64,000 nucleotides of DNA from Sabellastarte sp. h YS-2021 (lineage: Eukaryota > Annelida > Polychaeta > Sabellida > Sabellidae), in contig OZ024931.1 of assembly GCA_964017235.1 (NCBI GenBank), positions 139,378,033 to 139,442,032 on the forward strand, written 5' to 3'. Both the position numbers and the translations under genes were made by a program. Under the pieces are notes generated by a model, which saw only the letters and a program-made list of their open reading frames with translations, had not been told where the DNA came from and did no database searches. This document shows, piece after piece, positions 49,301 to 60,000 of the stretch (its first letter is position 1; each line of letters opens with the position of its first letter).

Positions 49301-50734
49301 TAGATGTGAACAGTAAACAGGGTCTATAAACATTTGCATAATTTTCAAAATTTGATTTTAGTTCCATTTAAAAAAGTTGGGGGGCGAAAAGATATTCCCA
49401 TCCCCCCAACAACATGGTTTGTGTGGGTGACCGCCCATCCACGCCTATGTAACTGTTGCTACAGATGACAATCTTTATTATTGTTAGTACTCTCCTCTTG
49501 TTGGGTCCATTCCTGCCAGGTGGTATTCATGTAGCTACCACATAGGCTTTCTTGTGGGTAGTGGGGGGTTCTTTTAAATAGTGACTGGCTCAGATGGGTA
49601 AAATTTCACACAAATTGTTCTGGTAAATCATTCAGAGAACAAATTAGAAACAGTAGTGAATGTGATTCCTATTAATATTAAAGGTACCAAATTAAATGTG
49701 CCATGTTTTAACTGTGGCATACTTTACATGAGTATTTGTTTTTGGATATGACTAAAATGTCGGAATTGACATTAACCACACCCTTTATTATCATAGAACT
49801 TTTGTTGTAGTGATTTAAGTGATACATTTCTAACAGGTCTCTGTTATTTGACTAGCTGTTTCAGTAAGATTACAAAGATGCTCAAGAGATCCAAATATGG
49901 AGCCATATAGGCCCATGTATTGGCCCATAACCTAAGGTCAACTACCACAGTTACCATTTCAAGGTGCACAATCTCTTAAGATCCCTGAATAACAGGGAAA
50001 ACGGAAGTAACATAAACCTTTTGACCCCAAATGCCACAGAGCCCTGTAAGACATGGCTTAAATGTCGTACTCGGTTACTCGTGTATGTGACCCAATGAAC
50101 TTAGGCAAAAAAACAAAATCCATTCTAGGTCCTTGTGTAACTCTAGAGTGAGACCTATTCGAGTTGAATCATGGTTATCTCATCATCATGAGTCTTAACA
50201 TGGTTAATTTGAGTATACTGTTCAAAAAGATTTAGGAAGACCTAACACATTTGTTGAAATAAATAAGCTTGCCAAACAATGATGGAAAGCTTCTATTCTT
50301 GAGATATTTTCCTTGTCTGATATCTATGCACTCTGAATGTACAGCATCAAGTTTGTCCTAATCAATGAGTGTTTGAAATAGTGTATTTTAAATGACCCAA
50401 CATTTATTATGGTCCTTAAGCTTAGCACACAAAGAGAACAGTAAATAAGAGATTTGTTAGAAGTATTACCTGCGGCAAGAATGGCACCTTGTGCTATTTC
50501 TTTGTTGAAATACTAACTGCTTTAAGATACTGTGTGGATGAAAAATGATTTTAATCATTATTTTTACGTTAATATTATGCAGGATGTTAGTATCTGTAAT
50601 AGACAACGAAATCTGAATTTCAAATATTTACAAGCTTTTTGTTTGGATACCTAGCAAGTTTCTTCTCCCAAGCCTCGATAGCCCAAGTCCAAGCCCAAGT
50701 CCATATTTGATAGGAACTCTGTCCTGTCTGTTGT
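46333..50734. other. AT-rich non-coding stretch
   Basis: No supported gene on either strand. A homopolymer pair lies at 48395-48430. TATATATA runs occur near 47345. Confidence 0.45.
48395..48430. repeat. Poly-T followed by poly-G tract
   Basis: About 14 T run directly into about 19 G. The G run could form quadruplex structures, but such tracts are also common assembly or sequencing-error sites. Confidence 0.9.
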
Positions 50735-51425
50735 CAGGCCTGGGGCAAAAACTTTCAAATGTATTTGAAAACGAATACTTTTCATTCAATGAATACAAAT
50801 ACTAATATCAATACATCAATTTCAAATGTATTTGAATATGAATACTTTTGAAAAGTTTTCAAAATCATTTATGAATACTTTTTAACTAAACCCCAAAAGC
50901 TTTTCATCATTTCTGAATAAATCTTAATAATTTTACCTATTTGAATAAAATATATAAACATAAAAGCACAATCCAGTAACTGATGGTTCAGATTTACATC
51001 ATATTTGACACCAGTTCATTTTTGCTCCAAGATCTGAATATTCAATCTAATAAACATGAGCTACTCTAAATTGGTGTTGCTCCAACAAATTGGTAAATTT
51101 TGCTCCAACAGGAGGCTGTCATTATTATGTTATACAATATTTACTAATTATTTGTTTAATATGTGTTGTTAGTTTTCATAAGCACATAATGATAGACAGC
51201 AAGATTTCATATTTACATCTAAAACTTGTCAGTACAGAGTGAAAAAAAATCAACAAAAAGTGAAAAAATATTAAATGTGTTCATGAAAGTATTCATGAAT
51301 ATGAATACTTTTGAAATGTATGCAAATACAAATATGAATACTTTTCTTTTTTCATAATAGAATGCGAATACATAGAAAAGTGTATTCGAATATTAATGAG
51401 TATGTTGATGAATACCCCAGGTCTG
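50735..51425. mobile_element. Foldback element with AATACTTTT-rich interior
   Basis: The ends CAGGCCTGGGG (50735) and CCCCAGGTCTG (51425) are inverted complements with one mismatch. Both subterminal regions are dense in GAATACTTTT/AAAAGTATTC words, so the 690 bp folds back extensively. The centre is unique and AT-rich with no ORF. A CAG start suggests a hAT-like non-autonomous element, but the 8-bp flanks (TCTGTTGT, TCTATCAC) match only partly. Confidence 0.65.
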
Positions 51426-51591
51426 TCTATCACAGGAGCCCCAGTAGTTTTTTATCATCTTGGCAATATCCAGGTACTGTCTTATATCAGACAAAGCCAC
51501 TGGCTTCCTGTTAAGTCCTATGACTTAATATTGGGTCGGCTGATGAACCAGATGTCCTCTAGTCTTAGTTTCCAAGTTTAAGTCAACACGA

Positions 51592-52046
51592 TTATTCATT
51601 TTTCGCAGAACTGACGGTATGAATAGAAATGACACCGTCAATGCACTCAGAACTAGCAATACCACTAACAATATGTGTGTTAACATAAGATACCTCACTA
51701 TCATCATGACTAGATAATCTGACAACATTATCTAACATGCTTTCTTGTAAGGCAATTAATTCATCAATCATTTGCAAGTATTCAGTGTGTGACAAGCCAT
51801 AGTACTCCTGGGTTCGATATTTGTTAACAAAATTGTCATGCACTCTTTATGTCTCATATTTCATTTCTTTTGTATATACATTATAACAAAGAACCACATT
51901 ATGAAAACTGACACAAAATAGCAAAACAGTTGACAATAAAAACAAAACTGCAAATTCCCACTCTGTGGTTCAGAACATTCATCTAGGAACACCTTGTGGT
52001 CAAAACAACAGGAAACCCACAACATCCAACAAAGTCTCTTTCTCAT
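51592..52046 (-). pseudogene. Membrane-protein-like coding remnant
   Basis: The first frame (52046-51861) has a hydrophobic segment (YCQLFCYFVSVFIMWFFVI) followed by basic residues, like a membrane anchor. The second frame (51843-51592) reads as an acidic cytosolic tail (YYGLSHTEYLQMIDELIALQ, SMLDNVVRLSSHDDSEVSY). A stop and a frame change lie between them (51844-51860), so if they were one protein it is broken. No family is recognised. Confidence 0.3.
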
Positions 52047-52536
52047 TCTTCCTCATTGACAAGCCAATTGGTAAACTGAGTCAGGCCTTTTAGTTCATAC
52101 TAATGATAATATCACAGAGTTCAAATTTATATAAGTCTAAGAGCAACTTTAATGATAAGTTTCTGCTACTTTCATCTCATGCAAATAACCAATCTTATTA
52201 ATATCCTTTGACTAGCTGCAGCTCTGCATGTCCATTCATGCATTCCTATTTTTTGCATTCTCAGCATCGCACAGTTGCTGTGGTTACTGACTACTCTTTA
52301 CTAACAGATTTTCTCCAGACCAGCTTATTTTACATATTTGGAATTGCTATGATCAGCTATAATGACTGACAACCACCCACATTTCCCCAAGCCACTAGAG
52401 ATTTTTAGTTTATGTTGTTTAAGTGATGGTTAGGGCAAAACCCTAATTCTCAATATTTTATATGATTAAGTCATATATCGAATATCCAACAACCTGCAGG
52501 AAATTGTATTCAGTGCAATTGATGTAGACTTTTGTA

Positions 52537-52767
52537 TTTATTTATTTTGGTTTTTATGTCGCTTTCAACACTGTGCAGGTCATATACTGACGGGTAGTTG
52601 GAAGGAGAGAGGAAACCAGTACATACAGTTTGTCAGGGTTCTGTACTGTAAACTGCCAACCAACGGCAAGCAACTACCAGCTTTTCCACTTGAGGCCATG
52701 CCGGGAACCGAACCCCGGCCTCAGAAGTGGGAGGGGAGAGTGTTACCACTCTGCCACTGTGGCCCCC
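52537..52767 (-). mobile_element. tRNA-derived SINE, family S1, copy 3
   Basis: Inverted copy with an intact head (plus strand reads GGAACCGAACCCCGGCCTC and GTTACCACTCTGCCAC) and body. A 13-bp target duplication GTARACTTTTGTA flanks it (52524-52536, 52768-52780) with one mismatch, so it is relatively young. Confidence 0.9.
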
Positions 52768-53163
52768 GTAAACTTTTGTAAATGAACTTGATGTTAGTTA
52801 TGTACTTATCTTATGCTAACATCATTTTTTGTAAATGATCCCTTTTCAAAAGGCTTTTGTTTTCTACACACTTAAATAACATGTAGTTGATGCATTTTTC
52901 ACAACATCAAGACAAAACATTCTGGCAACAAGTCTATTTATAGGAAAGTAAATTAGTCATATGGTTATCAGATTTGGATTTCCTGTGAACCATTTCGTAG
53001 ATATGCCAATTAGTCAAAGGGAATCACATGTTCATTTCGATTTATTGCAATGGGTTACCATTTGTCAAGTGTATCTTCATTGTTGCTCTCTTTGTGTTTA
53101 ATCATGCCTTTTCAAGTTACCAGAGTCCAGCCAGCAAATTGGAATATTTGAAACTGTTTATGT

Positions 53164-53245
53164 AATTAGTTATCAGTTTGTGAGCCTTACTTTTGTTTTT
53201 ATCTAGTTAGTTATCAGTTTGTGAGCCTTGCTTTTGTTTTTTACT
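53164..53245 (+). repeat. Short tandem duplication, about 45 bp
   Basis: TTAGTTATCAGTTTGTGAGC is followed by CTTACTTTTGTTTTT and occurs twice in succession with one or two changes. No function is apparent. Confidence 0.8.
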
Positions 53246-53421
53246 TCAGAGATAATGTTTGTTTCATGAATATTTGTGATTAGTGTATATCAAGGTTTGT
53301 ATAGTCTGAATCTGTCAAGGAAGTGATAAATTGTGAAAGATGATTTTCCTTAACTTGGCTTGAAGTGTTACAAACGTTAAGTCTGTTTCAAAAGTAATCT
53401 ACATTTCTCATTCTTTCAAGA

Positions 53422-53658
53422 GAGGGGGCTCGGTGGTGTAGCAGTTAGACTGCTTGCCTCCAACCTCTGAGGCCGCCGGTTTGAATCTCGCACCGGGCGC
53501 TTCATGTTGGAAAGTTGGTAGTTACTTGCCGATGCCCAGTGGTTTACACTGCAGAATCTTGACCAACTTGTATGCACTGGTTTCTCCACCCGTAAACTAC
53601 CCGTCGCAATATGACCCTGGCTGTTGAACGTGACGTAAAACAACAGATAAATCTAAAT
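53422..53658 (+). mobile_element. tRNA-derived SINE, divergent S1-related copy
   Basis: The head GGGGGCTCGGTGGTGTAGCAG and B box GGTTTGAATCTCG differ from the other S1 copies, but the body keeps the same order (GAAAGTTGGTAGTTACTTGCC, GTTTACACTGCAG, TGCACTGGTTTC, CGTCGCAATATGACC). A 13-bp duplication CATTCTTYCAAGA flanks it (53409-53421, 53659-53671). It appears to be a distinct subfamily with a different tRNA head on a shared body. Confidence 0.85.
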
Positions 53659-54086
53659 CATTCTTCCAAGAATATCAAGCCAGGTTGTAGAATGATCACA
53701 TCTTGTTTGTACAGAATTCTATTTATCTTCTTCATTGATGGTAATCTAGTGATTGTCCGTTGCAGATAGTGAACACTTCCATTATTTGTGGTTACCTTTG
53801 TCACCTAAAGTTATAATAAATATTAAGATTTGTGGAAATGTAGATTCTAAATTCACTTGTGAATGGGAAATTGTAATCCTTCATGATCAATATTTGTTGA
53901 ATGTTAATCAATTTTGTTACAACTTCCCTTCATAAAATGAGTACACATAAATTGCCAGTCACTTTTGTAAACAAGCCTTAGCATCTCAAACTGGTGTTTC
54001 TTATATTTACCTACTAGATTGCAATATTTCTTACTATGTGTTTAACTACAGTTGCATAATTTCTGCATTACAAGATTTATATCATA

Positions 54087-57000
54087 GAAGAATCGAGCCT
54101 CTAAGTCATTTATATGTGAAACAATGTGATGACAAGGAAATTCAAGAAATAATACAAAGAAGGTAAAATGCTGCATTGTATTATGCACTTGTATTTTAGC
54201 TTCTTAGCATTTGTATATCAACTATATTTTAAAATGACCAAGTGTTACTTGTAAAAATAATTATAAAAACATTTTTATTCTTCAAAGTTTAGTAAGATTC
54301 TGTGAAGTAAATACTCTTTTCAATAACAGCAACTTTTGTTGAAGTACTACATGGAATGTTTTAATAGACAATGTAAATTTTAAATTAATTTTTAGGGATC
54401 ATTATGAGATAAAGAACAAACAAAGAGGATTGGCACTTATAATCAACAATCAAAAGTTTAAACTGAAAAAGAATAGACAGAAAAGATCCTTTGATGTGGC
54501 CAAACTCTGTGAGCTGTTTAGACAGCTGCACTTTCACACCAAGGTTTACACAGATTGTACCAGTGAGGTAAATAACTGTAACATCTTCTCACATTTACTT
54601 CATGATATGAATATGTTCTTTGAGAAATTATTTCCCTTTATTCTAATAACGGTATAAAACACATTGCTGTTTTTTCAACATGACAGAGCAGAATTACTGT
54701 TACAATAAATTTTGTATTTTAATATCTTGCAAAGACGTTTCTGTGCATTGTTTTGCTTATCAATTTGCATTTTTAATAACAGTAATAAAAAATATACTTT
54801 TTGGTAGAAGTATATTTACTTTTGGAGAATACGATTTTTGAGTTCTTTAACAAATATTTTATTGACTGAACACTTTGTGATAAATATTTTCATTTAATTT
54901 AAAAGGGGTTGAACATTAATTAAAAATGGCACATAAAACTTTTAAAATGGAGTGTTGCATTTTGTTAGCTTTGTCATTATACGTTACACATCTATTTGTG
55001 ACATCATTACTTCTGAAGTTTTTCCACAGTTTTTGATTACATAAAAACAAAATTATATCATTTTGATAATATTTTGGGACGTTATTCAACAATCAGAACT
55101 GCTTTTGTTTAATAAATATTGGGAGGTTCATTATTAGCTCTATACCTATTTATATATGTTGTATTGAATGTAGATAACCATTGAATGTATACATTCAATT
55201 GGTTAGTCATTGAATATGTACATTCAATGGCCAAGGCATTGAATGTACACATTCAATAGCAAGCAGCCATTGAATGTGTACATTCAATGGTTTAACTGTG
55301 GAATGTGTACATTCAACAGTCAGAGTCATTAAATGTGTATAACAAATGAAATAAGCAATTGATACTGCATAAAATGTTACTTATTTTTGTCATTTTTTTA
55401 TATCACATCTGTTGATATCAACTTAAAATAAACGTTTGCAAGAAATTTATTATCTGTAGGCAATCACACAGTTATGTTTCATAAGAAACATTGTTTATTC
55501 TATCTTCATCTGTTTTCTATTTATTTATTTGGGGTTTTACGTCACTTTCAACAATATACAGGTCATATCACAACGGGTAGTGGGAAGGGCAGAGGAAACC
55601 ACTACTTTCAGTTCGTCAGGGTTCTGTACTGTAAACTGCCGACCAACGGCAAGCAACTACCAGCTTTCCTACTTGAGGCCGTGCCGGGAACCGAACCCCG
55701 GCCTCAGAGGTGGGAGGCGAGAGTGTTACCGCTCTGCCAGCATGGCCCCTCATCTGTTTTCTAATTATATTGTCCAACTAAACCTGTCTAATATTATAGA
55801 GGTGCTACTGTGTGGCTAATTACGATTTACCAAATTCCACATATAGTTAGATGAAAAATTGATGTCCCATTTTACAATCATGCACTTAAAAACCACAAAA
55901 TTACTACTCAGGCTTGAACTCTTTCTCTTTCATCATTTGATTGAGAGGCAAAATGTTTTAATATTGGTAGAGGATATTTACCCAATGGTTGTGTACACAA
56001 GATCTATTTCACTGCTAGCATACCCAACGGTTGTGTACGCTAGCAGTGATACTGGTCTAGCGTGCCCAACGGTTGTGTACACAAGATCTATATTGCTGCT
56101 AGCGTACCCAATGGCTGTGTATGTACACTACTGGCATACCCAACTAACCTGCACTCAAGGCAGTGAACCCTATGTTCCCAATGGTTGTGCACCCTAGGTC
56201 AATAGCTTTCTTAGCATACCCAACGGTTGTGTACGCAAGATCTATTTCACTGCTAGCCTACCCAACGGTTGTGTACGCTAGCAGTGATATGGGTCTAGCT
56301 TACCCAGCAGCTGTGTATAGAAGACCCATATCACTGCTAGTGTACCCAATAGTTGTGTATGTACACTAACGGCATACCCAACTATCCTGCAATCAAAGCA
56401 ATGAACCCTTTGTTCCCAATGGTTGTGCACCCTAGATCAATAGCATTGTTAGTATACCCAATGGTTGTGTGTACACAAGATGTATTTCACTGCTAGCATA
56501 CCCAACGGCTGTGTATGTACACTAATGGTATATGCCACTCTCCTGCATCCACTTAAAGCACTAAGTTCTGTTTTCCCAATGGTTATGTACCCTAGATTAA
56601 CGTCATTGTTTTTTTTCTTTTGTTAGTGTAACCAAAAGCTGTGTAAGGTATTGGCATACCCAACTACCCTGTATCCAAGGCAGTAAACTCTGTGTTCCCA
56701 GTGGTTTTGCACCCAAGATCCATGATCAATATCATTGCTGGCATACCCAGTGGCTGTGTGCACAAGATCCATATCGCTGCTAGTGTAGCCACCAACTCCA
56801 AATTTTTTATAGCCTGCCCAATTTCTCATTACCCAAGATAGTATGCACTCAGTGGTTGTGCACTCGATATCAGTACCCTTCATAGAGTACTCAACAGGTC
56901 TGTATCCAAGGCATTGTGAAGCAATTAGTTTTTAAGGAAATTTTTCGAGTAGTCAGAAATGGGCCAAGGACCACTCTGAATTAAAATTATTCAGCTTAGC

Positions 57001-60000
57001 ATGGGTTTGCACTGTGAAACAGCAGAATAACTTGGGTATTGTTACATTTTGACAAGTTAATTTTTAAGGAAGAAGTGATTAAAATTTGGGTACACTAGCA
57101 CTGATCTTGTGTACATAGCTGTTGGGTACACTAGCAGTGATATAAATCTTGTATACACAGTCGTTGGGTATGCTAGACCAACATCACAACTAGCGTACAC
57201 AGCCGTTGGGTAAATAACCACTCCGTTTAATATTTGTGGATTAATTTAAAGCTAATACAGCTTTCGTAATGGATTTGATCAGAAAGGAATGATGTGTAGA
57301 AATAAGTAAATGTTCTGTGCAATAGCAGAATGATGCCAAAAAAGTTTATTAATTTACAAAATAATGTGATGAAATATATGAAACTTATGTCATGACAAAT
57401 CTGTTTTTTAGATTTAATGTTGTAGACGGACCCTTCTTTATGTTAATTTGTGAAATGTACCACCTTTATTACAGTTAATTGCTTATTATTATGCTAAAAA
57501 TATCCAATCTAGGTTATATATTAAGTCTTTGCAATCTATATCAACATTTCATATTTGATTATCTCCCACCTGCAGCTGAAGGCCGTTGTCAGGAGATTAT
57601 AAAATGCCTTCCATAGGTGCGTCCGTCCGTGAGTCCATCCATCTGTCTGTCCATTCGTCACATTTTTTAATAAACCTTAATATCTCATTCATTTATACAG
57701 ATATTTTCACCAAATTTGCAGGGAAAGTTTATGGCTATGAAAACCTGTCTCTGCAAAATTTTAGCCTCATTTGGAAAAACAAAATGGCAGCCATAGCTAA
57801 TTGTTTGAAAATCGTAAAGGTGCTCTAAATCTTGAAATATTCCAGCTAGCTTCATCAAATTTGCACAAAAGCTATATGGCTAGAAAAGCTAGCCTGAGAG
57901 TAATTTTGGCCTAGTTCAAAAAACCAAATGGCTGCAATATCACATGTTTAATGTCAAATGGGGTTATCCTATTAAAAAGACATATCTCTCCAAATATTGC
58001 TCATAGAGGTTTGGAATGTGAAAACAACTTGTACGAAATCATGGCCTGGGAATCTTTTCCCGGTGTTAAACTTGACCTTTGACCCCTGCTTCAATGTTAA
58101 ATGAGATCATCACACTAAAACATCCTTATTTCTCCTTTATTATTGGTGCTATGGCTTTAGAATATAAATACAGACCATCAAAAGTTCTGGTCTTCAAATG
58201 TTTTGCATGAGAAAAATTTTGGCCTTATTTTGAAAAACAAAATGGCCGCCATAGCCAATTATTTAAAAATCATTAAGATGCTCTAAAACTTGAACTATTG
58301 CAGCTAGGTTCATCAATATGTGCAAAATATATATGGCTAGGAAAGTTAGCCTGATAGTAATTTAGCCTAGTTTCAAAAACAAAATGGCTATCCTATTGAA
58401 AAGGCCTTATATCTATTATCATTGCTACTAGGGGTTCCAAAAGTGAAAACCACTTATATGAAGTAGAGGCCTGAGACTATTTTCCAATTGCTGACTTTTA
58501 CATTTGACCCCTTCTTCAATGTCAAGTGGGGTTATCTCACTACAAAGGCCTTATGTCTCCTTTAGTTCTCCATTATTACTGATTCTAAGGCGAGAGATAA
58601 CCGCTGCGTCAGTGGCCTTGTTATTTATACATTCCATGACTTGGGTTATTTAATGTACACATTCAATGATTTTAGCCATTGAATCTACACATTCCACAGC
58701 TCAGCCATTGAATGTACACATTCAATAATTTGCCCATTGAATGTACACATTCAATAGCTTGACCCATTGAATGTATACATTCAGTGGTTATGCTCATTCA
58801 ATACAACATATACACAACAATTTAATGCACTCTAAGTTCCATTCTTGATACTTAGAGAGCCAGTAAAACAATAAATTGAGATTCATAAAATAGTTACAAA
58901 TATTCTTGCTCAACGAATTTATTTGGACTACAGGATGCCTCAAAGTATAAAAGCATGTCAATGTCTATGTTGAAGGTCTCTAATACAATATCAGAAATTA
59001 ACATTTCTTTTTCACTGTCATTTGGCTTCAAGGAACACATTGGCATTATTTTTTTCAAAATAATGTGACCAGTCTCTCTTTTCATGTTTTATTATTTTTT
59101 CCATAATGCCAATTTTGGTTGTCCAGTTATTTTGTTTACAAGTAGCTCTTTCATGAAAAGCAAATATTCACAGAATATTAATGTTATTTACAAACTTGTA
59201 TTTAGTATTAGCACCTATGTTTTGTCATGAACCTAATGCTCTGATCACACTGCTCTAACATACAAATGCAAAATACTTAACTCTTCAATGCTTCTGTCTG
59301 GCTCAATGCATTTTGTTTTGGTATGTATCCATAAGATTTTATAACTTGGGATTCATATTTGGATAGGACACGTTCAACACATGCAGCAGTTTCAGGACAT
59401 GATAGCTTTTTCAAAATTTGTAATAAACTTGCCATGATCTCTCACAAACTAAACTAAAATGTATTCTTTGGCAGCATGTCACACTTGCACTACGAACATA
59501 TGAAATCCATTTAAGGAGAAATAAGGGCAATATTGTGACATAAAATTCAAATGTGTGTTGCCACTACCACACAAAACTTTGTGAAATGGATGTTTACAAC
59601 ATTATCCACAGCATGTGAGACTGATTGAGGACTTGCCCTGATATGACATTAGCTGCCATAAACCTTGAATATCAAATATAATCCTTGTTTGTCCAGATTA
59701 AGGTGAAATCCAGTTAGTTCAGAGAATCTATCAATAATTTCAAAGAAAGTAATATTTGTTCTGCATTTTTGATTGAAACTTTTCCCATTTACAGTAGTTG
59801 TTGTGCACTAATATGGTTATTTTGATCCTTTAAGCCTATTTTATGTCAATGTAATGCTGTCTTAATTCCCCTTTTAAAATCGGTTTCAATTTTTTTTTCT
59901 TTTCACACTACACCCTATGTCTGTGAAGATATATTTCTAGTTCCCAATACATTACATGACAGTTTTCGCATACAGACCATACATGTAAGTCCTAAACAAT

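Larger units (their letters stand above)
55153..58812. mobile_element. Foldback element with TIRs made of palindromic 29.5-bp units
   Basis: The left end (TATATGTTGTATTGAATG at 55153) and the complement of the right end (ending 58812) match and continue inward for about 180 bp as inverted repeats. Each repeat consists of about six copies of ATTGAATGTRYACATTCAAT, itself a palindrome. Between them lie a SINE (55520-55749), a 1.2-kb minisatellite and a second TIR element (57559-58600). No transposase is present. The superfamily is unknown; target duplications are not resolvable in the AT-rich flanks. Confidence 0.7.

Noticed and set aside
55178..55342. CRISPR-like appearance of regular repeats with short spacers
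   Set aside because: Spacers are only 5-7 bp, the units are full palindromes, a mirror array exists at 58621-58812, and the genome is animal with introns. It is a transposon terminus, not CRISPR.
55859..56369. Repeat protein with YPTVVYA units
   Set aside because: It is the translation of the minisatellite. Frame and stops vary with the units, and no promoter or splice context is seen.
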